Of a stretch of DNA of 19,152 nt, positions 1 through 7,320 are shown piece after piece. A program made the translations under genes and the position numbers. How positions within the stretch are numbered: the stretch's first letter is position 1; each line of letters opens with the position of its first letter. Location: contig WFMN01000088.1 in the NCBI GenBank assembly GCA_015489095.1, forward strand, positions 1-19,152, in the 5' to 3' direction. Source of the DNA: Mariprofundaceae bacterium (GTDB lineage Bacteria; Pseudomonadota; Zetaproteobacteria; Mariprofundales; J009). The notes below the pieces were generated by a model. The model was not told the origin of the DNA. It was given only the letters and a program-made list of their open reading frames with translations, and ran no database searches.

Positions 1-284
1 CCATCCAACGGCAGAGCGAGATCGCCCGCAAGGAGGAGATGGAGAAGGCCAAGCGCTACCTCAAGGGGTTCAGCGACGAGCAGTTGCAGGCGGTGGAGCG
101 GTTCGGGCAGGCGCTGACCAAACGGCTGCTCCACCCAACCATGAGCGCCCTGAAACATCTGCCCGAAGATATGGAGGGCGACATGCTGATGGGCGCGGCA
201 CGCATCCTGTTTGACGCCGATTACGACCAAGGGACGCAACGACCCCATCCCCGCAAGGAGAGGCATGAACGATCAACTGGATGA
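1..284 (+). CDS. hemA: Glutamyl-tRNA reductase, C-terminal fragment (5' end outside window)
   Basis: This open frame runs in from the left edge (first full codon at 3) and ends at TGA 282-284. The visible ~93 residues are charged and helical, ending in a segment of the form ALTKRLLHPTMSALKH. That matches the C-terminal dimerisation domain of HemA, whose usual motif is a 'L.NKLLH.P...L+' run. HemA reduces glutamyl-tRNA(Glu) to glutamate-1-semialdehyde, the first committed step of C5 haem synthesis, in the cytoplasm. The catalytic and NADPH domains lie outside the window. The 3' end overlaps the prfA start by 20 bp, suggesting cotranscription and translational coupling. The hemA-prfA-prmC order is common in proteobacteria and supports the call. 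Confidence 0.85.
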   Translation, partial: IQRQSEIARKEEMEKAKRYLKGFSDEQLQAVERFGQALTKRLLHPTMSALKHLPEDMEGDMLMGAARILFDADYDQGTQRPHPRKERHERSTG

Positions 285-1335
285 AATCCTCCGTCACCAC
301 CGTGACCTGACTGCCAAGCTCGCCGACCCCGAAACCACCTCCGACGCCAAAAAATACACCGAAATCTCGCGGGAGTATGCCCAGTTGGAGCCGGTGGTGG
401 AGGCGATCAATGCCCTCCGCGCCATGGAGGAGGAGCTGGCCGGCAACCAAGAGTTGCTGGACGACCCCGACTGCGACAGCGAGCTGCGCGAGCTTGCCGC
501 CAGCGAGATCGAGCCGCTGAAGGCCGCCATCGCCGAACAGCGCCAGAAGCTGACGCTGCTGCTACTGCCCAAAGACCCCAACGACGATCGCAATGTGATT
601 CTGGAGGTGCGCGCCGGCACCGGTGGCGACGAGGCGGCGCTGTTTGCCGCCGATCTCTTCCGCATGTACAGCCGCTACGCCGAGCAGCGCGGCTTTCGCC
701 GCGAGATTCTCTCCGCCAGCGAAACCGGCATCGGCGGCTACAAGGAGATCGTGGCACAATTCAGCGGCACCGGCGCCTTCGCCGCCTTCAAGTTCGAGTC
801 CGGCGTCCACCGCGTTCAGCGGGTGCCGGCCACCGAAACCCAAGGGCGCATCCACACCTCGGCCTGCACGGTCGCTGTCTTGCCAGAGGCCGATGATGTC
901 GAAGTCGATATCAAGCCGGAAGAGCTTAGAATCGATGTCTATCGCGCCTCGGGCCCCGGCGGCCAGTGCGTCAACACCACCGACTCCGCCGTCCGCATCA
1001 CCCACCTGCCCACCGGCATCGTGGTCACCTGTCAGGATGAAAAGAGCCAGCACAAAAACCGCGCCAAGGCGATGAAGGTGTTGCAGGCGCGGCTGCTCGA
1101 CAAGCTGCAGCAGGAGGCGCATGACGCCCGCGCCGAGGAGCGCAAGGGGATGGTCGGCAGCGGCGACCGCTCCGAGCGCATCCGTACCTACAACTTCCCG
1201 CAGGGGCGGGTGAGCGACCACCGCATCAACCTCACCCTCTACAAGCTGGAACAGATCCTAGGCGGCGACATGGACGAACTGGTGCAGGCGCTGCACGCCC
1301 ACCACCAAGCCGCCCAACTCGCCGGCGAGGGGTGA
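265..1335 (+). CDS. prfA: Peptide chain release factor 1 (RF1)
   Basis: RF1 recognises UAA and UAG in the ribosomal A site and triggers peptidyl-tRNA hydrolysis. The protein is 356 aa, near the usual ~360. The stop-codon-reading tripeptide PAT is at residues 188-190 (in RVPATETQGRIHTSA), which marks RF1 rather than RF2. The catalytic GGQ is at residues 232-234, in SGPGGQCVNT. The ATG at 265 is chosen over an in-frame upstream ATG at 211 because AAGGAG lies 4 nt before it and the product then begins like known RF1 proteins; the upstream codons lie inside hemA. The GGQ glutamine is the substrate of PrmC, encoded by the next gene. Confidence 0.97.
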   Translation: MNDQLDEILRHHRDLTAKLADPETTSDAKKYTEISREYAQLEPVVEAINALRAMEEELAGNQELLDDPDCDSELRELAASEIEPLKAAIAEQRQKLTLLLLPKDPNDDRNVILEVRAGTGGDEAALFAADLFRMYSRYAEQRGFRREILSASETGIGGYKEIVAQFSGTGAFAAFKFESGVHRVQRVPATETQGRIHTSACTVAVLPEADDVEVDIKPEELRIDVYRASGPGGQCVNTTDSAVRITHLPTGIVVTCQDEKSQHKNRAKAMKVLQARLLDKLQQEAHDARAEERKGMVGSGDRSERIRTYNFPQGRVSDHRINLTLYKLEQILGGDMDELVQALHAHHQAAQLAGEG

Positions 1336-1345
1336 CCAACCACCC

Positions 1346-1427
1346 CGTCATTCCGGGCTTGACCCGGAATCCATCTTCCCGCACCGCCGTCCCACCAATG
1401 GATTCCGGCTCGTAGGCCGGAATGACG
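1346..1427 (+). repeat. Nested inverted repeat between prfA and prmC
   Basis: The outer arms CGTCATTCCGG (1346-1356) and CCGGAATGACG (1417-1427) are perfect complements. A second inner pair, CCGGAATCCAT (1364-1374) and ATGGATTCCGG (1398-1408), is also perfect. Each half can fold alone as well: TTCCGGG with CCCGGAA, and ATTCCGGC with GCCGGAAT. The sequence resembles the dispersed 'CGTCATTCCGG...' palindromic repeats found between genes in many proteobacteria. It fills most of the 144-bp prfA-prmC gap. There is no U-run after the stems, so it is not a typical intrinsic terminator. Confidence 0.85.
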
Positions 1428-1479
1428 ATGTTCTTCGCAGTCGCACACCTCTGATCTACAAATCATCATCCTATTCACA

Positions 1480-2328
1480 TTGCGGCAGACACTTTTCGAT
1501 ACCACACAACGGTTGCAACAGGCCGGGTGCGACACGCCACAGTTGGATGCCCGCCTGCTGCTGCAGGCGGCCACCGGGCTTGATCATAGCGGCCTGATCA
1601 TCGCGCTGACGCAGCCGATCACCGCCAGCCAGCAGCGCCGACTGGAGGCGATGGTGGCGCGGCGCTGCCGGCGTGAGCCGATGGCCTATATCCTGGGCTA
1701 CCGCGATTTCTGGAAGCACCGTTTTCGCACCGATGCGCGGGCGCTGATCCCGCGACCGGAGACCGAGCACCTAGTCGAAGCCTTGCTGGCGCACTTCCCC
1801 GACCGCAGCCGGCCGCTACGCCTGTGTGACATCGCCACCGGCAGCGGCTGCATCGCCATCTCCATCGCGCTGGAGTATCCGGGCGCCACCGTCATCGCCA
1901 CCGACCTGTCGGCGGATGCACTCGCGCTTGCCGAGGAAAACAGCCGCCAGCTCGGCGCAGCCGATCGTATCACCTTCTATCAAGGCGACCTGCTCTCCGC
2001 CCTGCCCGCCGACACCCCGCCGTTCGACGCCATCCTGAGCAACCCCCCCTATGTCAGCGCGGAAGAGATGCAAACGCTTGCGCCGGAACTGGCGGCGGAA
2101 CCGGTGATGGCGCTGACCGATGGCGCCGATGGTCTCTCCCTGCTCAGGCGGCTGCTGCGCACGAGCCCGCCCCACCTCAACGATGGCGGCTATCTGATCG
2201 TCGAAACCGGCAGTTGCGGCCTGCCGGCATTGGAACCATCCGCCCCGCTGCTGCTAGAGGAGCGGATTTTCGACCTCGCCGGGCTGCTGCGGGGTGGCGT
2301 TTATCGCAAAATCGGCAACCATTCGTGA
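1480..2328 (+). CDS. prmC: Protein-(glutamine-N5) methyltransferase for release factors
   Basis: PrmC methylates the GGQ glutamine of RF1 and RF2 using S-adenosylmethionine. The 282-aa product (E. coli ~277) has an N-terminal helical domain containing REPMAYILGYRDFW and IPRPETEHLVE, then an AdoMet-binding segment CDIATGSGCIAI. The catalytic NPPY is at residues 188-191 (nt 2041-2052). The only usable start in the open frame after the in-frame stop at 1423 is TTG at 1480, and the N-terminus from there aligns well with the family. No clear Shine-Dalgarno precedes it, so initiation may be weak. lptE begins 2 nt after the stop. Confidence 0.95.
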   Translation: MRQTLFDTTQRLQQAGCDTPQLDARLLLQAATGLDHSGLIIALTQPITASQQRRLEAMVARRCRREPMAYILGYRDFWKHRFRTDARALIPRPETEHLVEALLAHFPDRSRPLRLCDIATGSGCIAISIALEYPGATVIATDLSADALALAEENSRQLGAADRITFYQGDLLSALPADTPPFDAILSNPPYVSAEEMQTLAPELAAEPVMALTDGADGLSLLRRLLRTSPPHLNDGGYLIVETGSCGLPALEPSAPLLLEERIFDLAGLLRGGVYRKIGNHS

Positions 2329-2330
2329 CC

Positions 2331-2822
2331 ATGCGCCTGCCTCTCGCCCTTCTCCTCACCCTGCTGCTCTCCGGCTGCGGTTACCACTTGGTCGGCAACG
2401 GCAACGCCCCCATCACCAGCGATACCATCGTGGTGGAGGCCGACACTCCGTTGGGAGAGCAGGCAAAAACCATGCTGATCAGGCAGTTGGCGGAAGAGCC
2501 GCGCCTCACCGTCGTGGCCGATGCGCCCGCCCCCCACGCCACCCTCCATATCCAGCACCTCACCGAGGCGTGGAGCACCCAAGGGTTCGACGCCAGCGGC
2601 ATCGCCAACCGCTATCAGATGGTGCTGCAGGGGAGCCTTTGGCTTGAACCCTCCAGCGGCAGTAAAGCCGATGGGTGGCGCAGCGGCACCATCACCCGCA
2701 ACGAGGAGCTGTTCGCCAGCGGCGGCCCGGTCGCCATCGAGGCCAACCGCAGCCAACTGCGCCGCCAACTGCTAACGCGCTGGGTCACCACGGCGATCAA
2801 CCGGCTGCGCTCCGGCTTTTAG
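2331..2822 (+). CDS. lptE: LPS-assembly lipoprotein LptE
   Basis: The 163-aa product starts with a short lipoprotein signal: a hydrophobic run and the lipobox LLLSGC, with the lipidated Cys at residue 16. GYHLVG follows immediately, as is typical of LptE (the old RlpB family, GYHLRG). LptE is an outer-membrane lipoprotein that plugs LptD and helps place LPS on the cell surface. ATG 2331 is chosen because it places the signal peptide at the N-terminus; the frame is open upstream only within prmC. It starts 2 nt after prmC and ends 5 nt before holA. In many proteobacteria lptE-holA follows leuS directly; here they follow prmC. Confidence 0.88.
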   Translation: MRLPLALLLTLLLSGCGYHLVGNGNAPITSDTIVVEADTPLGEQAKTMLIRQLAEEPRLTVVADAPAPHATLHIQHLTEAWSTQGFDASGIANRYQMVLQGSLWLEPSSGSKADGWRSGTITRNEELFASGGPVAIEANRSQLRRQLLTRWVTTAINRLRSGF

Positions 2823-2827
2823 CGCCC

Positions 2828-3805
2828 ATGCGCATCCGCCCGACCCAACTCGCCGACAGCAACCACCGCGCCTACTACCTCTACGGCGAAGACCGTGACG
2901 CAATCCAACTCGCCGCCAACCAACTGCTACAACGGGGAGATAGCGCCATCCCCCGTCTGCGGGTCGATTGCAACGAACTTACCCGCATCGCCAGCGAATG
3001 GGGAAACCCTTCACTCTTCGGCCCCTCCGGCTGCATCGGGCTGCTGCGCAACGCCGAGTCCGCCACCCCCAAACAGAGCAAACAACTGCTGGAGATGGTG
3101 GAATCGGTACCGCAGGGAAGCATGCTCATCATCTGCGCCAGCGGCGCGATGTGGAAGAAGGCGCTGCACAAAAAGCTGCAGGCGATCCAATCACTCGCCT
3201 GCTGCGAATTCACCATCCCGACCCCCGCCCAGTTCAAACAGTGGCTACGGCAGGCCGCCGAGGAGCGCGGGGTGCCACTCGATCAAGAGACGCTGGAGCA
3301 GGCGGGGGAGCGGCTGGTGGGGATGCAGCAGGCCGCCGAGCAGTGGTTGCAACGGCTGCAGTGGTACTACGGCGGCAAGCCGGAGGAGCCCGTTCGCTGG
3401 CAGATCGCCGGCATCCTGCTGGGCGAACAGGCGCCGGCCGAATTGGAGAGCTGGTGCCACGCCGTGGCCAGCAAATCCCCGCAGGCGCTATCGCTGCAGC
3501 GGCGGCTGGTGGATGAACAGCAGGTGCATCCGGTGCAGATGTTAAGCTGGCTCGGCACCCGCATGCAGCAGATCGTCCTCTACCGCTGGCACCAGAGCCG
3601 CCAGGCGCGCGACGCCGCCCGCGAAGCCAAGCTGTTCGGCAGCGCCCGCCAACAGGTGCCGCGCGAAGCGGCCGTGTGGTCGGGTGAGGAGATCACCACC
3701 CTGCTCCCCCGCATCATCCGCGCCGAACAGCAGCTCAAGGGAGCCAGCATCGAGGCCGACCACATCGTGCTGGAACGGCTGGTACGCGAGCTGATCGCCA
3801 CCTAG
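2828..3805 (+). CDS. holA: DNA polymerase III subunit delta
   Basis: HolA (delta) is the clamp-loader subunit that opens the beta sliding clamp. The 325-aa product begins MRIRPTQLADSNHRAYYLYGEDRDAIQ, with the GED-type start of the first AAA+-like domain near residues 18-23. It then shows GNPSLFG, LLIICASG..WKK, and the helical C-terminal collar. These match the delta family in order and length. ATG 2828 lies 5 nt after the lptE stop; longer in-frame extensions run through lptE and are not credible. The gene pair lptE-holA is a recurrent proteobacterial neighbourhood and strengthens both calls. Confidence 0.93.
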   Translation: MRIRPTQLADSNHRAYYLYGEDRDAIQLAANQLLQRGDSAIPRLRVDCNELTRIASEWGNPSLFGPSGCIGLLRNAESATPKQSKQLLEMVESVPQGSMLIICASGAMWKKALHKKLQAIQSLACCEFTIPTPAQFKQWLRQAAEERGVPLDQETLEQAGERLVGMQQAAEQWLQRLQWYYGGKPEEPVRWQIAGILLGEQAPAELESWCHAVASKSPQALSLQRRLVDEQQVHPVQMLSWLGTRMQQIVLYRWHQSRQARDAAREAKLFGSARQQVPREAAVWSGEEITTLLPRIIRAEQQLKGASIEADHIVLERLVRELIAT

Positions 3806-3826
3806 CGAAGACGCCGTTGATGATCC

Positions 3827-3878
3827 TCGCGGTTGGAAACCGCTCCTACAGGCTGTAGGAGGGGAATCCCTTCCCCGA
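3827..3878 (+). repeat. REP-type inverted doublet (REPIN-like) after holA
   Basis: Two head-to-head units of the form TGTAGGAG + hairpin + CGA are present. One reads on the minus strand over 3850-3827 (hairpin CGGTT/AACCG at 3830-3842). The other reads on the plus strand over 3854-3878 (hairpin GGGGAA/TTCCCC at 3861-3876). Their TGTAGGAG heads face each other and form CTCCTACAG/CTGTAGGAG around 3852. This is the layout of REP doublets mobilised in trans by RAYT (TnpA-REP) proteins. No RAYT gene is in the window. The rest of the 160-bp gap (3806-3965) shows no other clear signal apart from the ribosome-binding site of the next gene. Confidence 0.75.
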
Positions 3879-3965
3879 ACCCATTCGTGGCCGCGACGAG
3901 CCATCGTTTATGGTACATTCATCATCCCGCGCTACCATCCCGCCCCAATTTTCACGGGAGGTCGT

Positions 3966-4844
3966 ATGGCGCGTTTTTCACTGATGGTTCTGGCAGCGGT
4001 AATGGTCATGGCGGTGTGGCCGGCGGATCACGCTGACGCACGCCGTTTCGGCGGCGGGCTCTCGTTCGGATCCCACCACCGCGCCTTTGCCCCCAGCCAT
4101 GCGCGCGCCCCGTCGCGCCACGCCACCACCCAGCGCGGCAGCCGCCCTACCGCGGGCATGCAACCCCCGCGTCGTAGCGGATGGATGGGAGCGATCGCGG
4201 GTCTAGCCATGGGAGGCCTGCTCGGAGCCATGCTCTTCGGTGGCGCCTTCAACGGCATCAATCTGATGGATATCGTGGTGATCGGCGCGATCGCCTTCGG
4301 GCTGATGTGGTGGTTTCGGCGCAAGGCGGAGGCACTGGCTGCCCAACAAGCATCCTACGCCAACGCCGCCGCCGATAGCGGCAACCGTAACTACTTCGCC
4401 CCCGACACCGATGCCAGCGGCACCGCCACGCAACCAGACACGGCCAAGCCCGATATCGATCGCAGACAGTTTCTCGACGCAGCCCGCGCCATCTTCGTCC
4501 GCATGCAGAGCGCGTGGGATCAGCAGGATCTGGACGAAATCCGCCGCTTCTGCCTGCCAGAGGTGGTCGCCCATGTGGAGCAGCAGCTAAGACAACAGCA
4601 GGGGCAGCGCAACATTACCGAGGTGGTCACGCTGGATGCCGAGCTCCTCGATAGCTGGATCGAATCCGGCGACGAGTGGGCGGCGGTCGCCTTCACCGCC
4701 ATGATGAAGGAAGAGACCCTCGCATCCGACGGCCAGCTGCTGGAAACAGCCAACGCACGGGTGGAGGAGATATGGACATTCCGCCACGATCCGCGCAGCG
4801 ACGACCCCACATGGTTCGTCGCCGGCATCGCCCAGCAACCGTAG
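3966..4844 (+). CDS. Membrane protein with C-terminal Tim44-like domain
   Basis: The 292-aa product has an N-terminal signal peptide with a probable cut after ADA (residue 25) and a low-complexity RRFGGGLSFGSHH...RAPSRH segment. Two glycine-rich hydrophobic segments (about residues 73-95 and 98-116) end in WWFRRK. The C-terminal domain (from about residue 165, RRQFLDAARAIFVRMQSAWDQQDLDEIRRFCLPEVVAHVEQQL) is characteristic of Tim44-like proteins. In mitochondria that fold tethers import motors; in bacteria the role is poorly known, probably at the inner membrane. GGGAGG precedes the ATG by 5 nt. The family call rests on pattern recognition; no function is assigned. Confidence 0.8.
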   Translation: MARFSLMVLAAVMVMAVWPADHADARRFGGGLSFGSHHRAFAPSHARAPSRHATTQRGSRPTAGMQPPRRSGWMGAIAGLAMGGLLGAMLFGGAFNGINLMDIVVIGAIAFGLMWWFRRKAEALAAQQASYANAAADSGNRNYFAPDTDASGTATQPDTAKPDIDRRQFLDAARAIFVRMQSAWDQQDLDEIRRFCLPEVVAHVEQQLRQQQGQRNITEVVTLDAELLDSWIESGDEWAAVAFTAMMKEETLASDGQLLETANARVEEIWTFRHDPRSDDPTWFVAGIAQQP

Positions 4845-4849
4845 GGGTT

Positions 4850-4895
4850 GACGACTTCGCAAAAAGTCCATGGACGGACTTGTTGCGATCTACTC
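4850..4895 (+). mobile_element. Short copy of a hairpin mini-element, flanked by direct repeats
   Basis: This 46-bp insert begins GACGACTTCGCAA and ends TTGCGATCTACTC, the same ends as the larger copy at 11159. Inside is a stem TCGCAAAAAGTCC (4857-4869) with GGACTTGTTGCGA (4876-4888), with one mismatch and a 6-nt loop. AGGGGTT occurs at both flanks (4843-4849 and 4896-4902), as expected for a target-site duplication. Removing the element and one repeat gives a seamless junction running from the stop codon of the Tim44-like gene into the rpoH -35 box. It encodes nothing and would need a transposase in trans. Confidence 0.75.
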
Positions 4896-4900
4896 AGGGG

Positions 4901-4929
4901 TTGACTCTGCACAGCAGCGTGACTATAAT
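4901..4929 (+). promoter_or_regulatory. Consensus sigma-70 promoter of rpoH
   Basis: TTGACT (4901-4906) and TATAAT (4924-4929) are separated by 17 bp, nearly the ideal housekeeping promoter. Transcription would start near 4936, giving a short leader of about 35 nt before the rpoH ATG. The first bases of the -35 box belong to the right-hand direct repeat of the mini-element. The leader contains GGAGG at 4951-4955, 15 nt ahead of the ATG, which is unusually far. Confidence 0.85.
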
Positions 4930-4970
4930 AAAAAAGAATTATCAACAATCGGAGGTTACAATCATCACCC

Positions 4971-5807
4971 ATGGCTAAACAACCATCTACCGAATTGACC
5001 AGTCTTGCCCTGTTCAAACGGGATATACGACGCATCGATCGGTTGGATCGTGAAGAGGAGATCCGTCTCGCACGCCGCTGGCGTGACCACCATGACGCCG
5101 ACGCGGCGCGCACCTTGGTCACCGCCAACCTCTACTCTGTGGACGCCATTGCCCGTGAATACCGCCACTTCGGCCTGCCGGAGATGGATCTGATCCAAGA
5201 GGGCGTGCTGGGATTGATGCACGCCATCAAGCGGTTCGACCCCGATCGCGGCTTCCGCCTCGTGACCTACGCGTCGTGGTGGATTCGCGCCTCCATCCAC
5301 GACTACATCCTGCGTTCTTGGAGCATCGTCAAGCTGGGAACCAACAAGTTGCAGCGCCGCATCTTTGCCGGCCTGAAGAAGGCGCGCAACGCCATCGCCG
5401 CCGCCGACGGCCTCGACTGCGACGAGGTCGCCAGCGAGTTCGGCATCGACGCCAATCAGTATCAAGAGACCGCCAACGCCTACCTGAAGCGGGATCTCTC
5501 GCTCGATGGCGATAGCGACGGCGCCGCCGTGCTGGAGGCGCTGCCGGCCGACACCCAGTCGCCGGACGCGGCAGTTGAAGAGAGCGACTGGCTGCGCCAC
5601 CGCAGCGCCAGCCTAGAGCGGGCGATGCAGGCGCTCTCCCCGCGCGACCGCATGATCGTGCGTCAGCGCCACCTGACCGACACCCCCGCCACCCTCAAGG
5701 AGCTGGCGGAAGGTTTCGGGGTTTCCATTGAACGGGTGCGCCAACTCGAGTCCCGCGCCATGAAGAAGCTGCGCAAGGAGCTCTCCACCTCGCTCTGCCC
5801 GGCGTAA
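4971..5807 (+). CDS. rpoH: RNA polymerase heat-shock sigma factor (sigma-32)
   Basis: The 278-aa product has the order of a group 3-type sigma-32. Region 2 is EYRHFGLPEMDLIQEGVLGLMHAIKRFDPDRGFRLVTYASWWIRASIHDYI. The RpoH box follows, KLQRRIFAGLKKARN (E. coli form QRKLFFNLR). Region 4.2 is LKELAEGFGVSIERVRQLESRAMKKLRKEL. It directs RNA polymerase to chaperone and protease genes during heat or misfolding stress. The ATG is the only start matching the family N-terminus, but its Shine-Dalgarno GGAGG is 15 nt away with no closer one. The gene is alone behind its own promoter and converges with the next gene, leaving 8 nt between the stop codons. Confidence 0.95.
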   Translation: MAKQPSTELTSLALFKRDIRRIDRLDREEEIRLARRWRDHHDADAARTLVTANLYSVDAIAREYRHFGLPEMDLIQEGVLGLMHAIKRFDPDRGFRLVTYASWWIRASIHDYILRSWSIVKLGTNKLQRRIFAGLKKARNAIAAADGLDCDEVASEFGIDANQYQETANAYLKRDLSLDGDSDGAAVLEALPADTQSPDAAVEESDWLRHRSASLERAMQALSPRDRMIVRQRHLTDTPATLKELAEGFGVSIERVRQLESRAMKKLRKELSTSLCPA

Positions 5808-5815
5808 GCCGCCGG

Positions 5816-6685
5816 CTAGTGCAGCTCGCCGTCCGGAAGCGGCTCCCAAGGCAACTCCGGCATCACATCGTTGGGATCGTAGCGCTCCATCAACACCGCA
5901 TCGACCCAGGTCGATGCCGGAAAGAGGGCGCCGGACTCCACAATCCGCGCCTCACCGTCGGCATGGAACGCTAGGCACAACTGCAACACATCACCCTGCT
6001 GCACATAGCGGCACAGCTGCTCCGGCAGGGTGAGCGGCAGACGATCCGCCCCCACCTCGTCCACACTCAACCAGTGGCTGCAACCCGCGTCAGGCTCCGC
6101 CACGCTGACCCGCGCCGTCGCCGACACCAAGGCGGTGACCGGCGAGGAGGCCGCGGCCGGCCTCGCATAGAGCGAGCCAGAGAGCACCAGCTTCTGCAAC
6201 GCGTGGGCGGCAACGGTTGCCCGTTTCGCCTCGGGCGCCACCTCGTGCAAGGTCTCCGTCAGTATCCGGTGCTGCTCCGCACCCAGCCCCTGTTGGCGCA
6301 GCGCGAAGCCGATCCACCGCTCCAGCATCTCCAGCACCCCTTGCAACATCGTGCTGTCGAACGCCAGATCCTTGAGCAGATACCAACCGACAAACTCGCG
6401 CAGATGCTCCTCATCAAACCGCTCCATCGTCAGGTTCCCAAGATCGACCGCCGGAGGTTCGCTGTCGCCGTGGAGCATCTGCGTCATCTTGGCATCGAGA
6501 TCGCGCTCCCACTCCGCGGGCTCGATATCGGCATCCGCCGTCTCGGCGGGAAACAACCCCGACCAGAACTGGAGATAGTCGGCAAGCAGATTGGCGCAAC
6601 TCTCCGCCATCTGGCCGGCCTCGCGATTGCGGTCATAGTGTTGATGCACAAAGCGTTCTAACGACTGCTGCACGGTAATAGGCAT
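5816..6685 (-). CDS. Conserved-looking hypothetical protein, 289 aa
   Basis: I do not recognise this protein. The start at 6685 (MPITVQQSLERFVHQHY...) is chosen over an in-frame ATG at 6733 because AAGGAG lies 5 nt before it. It is acidic, with no signal peptide and no membrane segment. The N-terminal ~170 residues look helical: LLADYLQFWSGLF, LREFVGWYLLKDLAFDSTMLQGVLEMLERWIGFALRQQ. The last ~80 residues look more beta-rich and end in an acidic, proline-containing tail (YDPNDVMPELPWEPLPDGELH). It faces rpoH and is divergent from efp across 70 bp. Codon use resembles its neighbours, so it is probably a real native cytoplasmic gene. Confidence 0.7.
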   Translation of the reverse strand: MPITVQQSLERFVHQHYDRNREAGQMAESCANLLADYLQFWSGLFPAETADADIEPAEWERDLDAKMTQMLHGDSEPPAVDLGNLTMERFDEEHLREFVGWYLLKDLAFDSTMLQGVLEMLERWIGFALRQQGLGAEQHRILTETLHEVAPEAKRATVAAHALQKLVLSGSLYARPAAASSPVTALVSATARVSVAEPDAGCSHWLSVDEVGADRLPLTLPEQLCRYVQQGDVLQLCLAFHADGEARIVESGALFPASTWVDAVLMERYDPNDVMPELPWEPLPDGELH

Positions 6686-6755
6686 GCACACTCCTTCTCT
6701 TTGGTGGTAACTGTCGGCAGGCTTCGGCGCCAACCCAACCTAGGAGACTAATCAA

Positions 6756-7316
6756 ATGCAACTCAATGCGCCAAGCATCCGTCAAGGAATGATCCTTGAG
6801 ATCGACAACGGACTATGGAAGGTGATGAAAACCCACCATGTCACCCCCGGCAAGGGGGTCGCCTGCATGCAGGTGGAGATCCGCAATATCGAAACCGGCA
6901 CCAAAAGCAACAAGCGCTTCAACTCCACCGAGCGGGTGGAGCGGGTGGTGCTCAATCAGCGCAACATGCAGTTCCTCTATCAGGACGGCGATGACTACCA
7001 CTTCATGAACACCGAAACCTTTGATCAGATCGCCCTCAAGGCCGACATGCTGGAGAATGTCATCCCCTACCTGCTGCCGGAGATGATGGTGGTGGTGGAG
7101 TTCCACGAAGAACGCCCGCTCAATGTGCAGTTGCCGCAGAGCGTGGAGCTGGTGGTCACCGAATGCGACGCCGCCATCAAGGGGCAAACCGCCACCGGCT
7201 CTTTCAAACCGGGCAAACTGGAGACCGGCGCGCCGATCATGGTTCCCCCCTATCTGGAAGCAGGCACCAAGGTACGGGTGAACACCGAAACCGGCGAATA
7301 CATCGAACGGGCCTGA
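6756..7316 (+). CDS. efp: Translation elongation factor P
   Basis: EF-P binds between the ribosomal P and E sites and relieves stalling at polyproline stretches. The 186-aa product has the three-domain pattern: an N-terminal KOW-like domain with loop HVTPGKGVACMQVE, then GTKSNKRFNSTERVERV, FMNTETFDQI and a C-terminal OB domain ending in VPPYLEAGTKVRVNTETGEYIERA. The modifiable lysine position in the loop tip (PGKG) is residue 33. AGGAG sits 9 nt before the ATG. It stops 4 nt from the convergent aroB stop. No epmA, epmB or earP modification gene is in the window, so how Lys33 is modified cannot be told. Confidence 0.97.
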   Translation: MQLNAPSIRQGMILEIDNGLWKVMKTHHVTPGKGVACMQVEIRNIETGTKSNKRFNSTERVERVVLNQRNMQFLYQDGDDYHFMNTETFDQIALKADMLENVIPYLLPEMMVVVEFHEERPLNVQLPQSVELVVTECDAAIKGQTATGSFKPGKLETGAPIMVPPYLEAGTKVRVNTETGEYIERA

Positions 7317-7320
7317 TCCG

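Noticed and set aside
562..1221. 219-codon open frame antisense to prfA
   Set aside because: It is a codon-bias shadow in a GC-rich gene. RF1 on the other strand has full motifs, and the antisense product has no recognisable domain or ribosome site.
4857..4888. Hairpin as a terminator of the Tim44-like gene
   Set aside because: The stem is not followed by a U-run on the plus strand, and it is better explained as the core of the mini-element. It might still weaken read-through.
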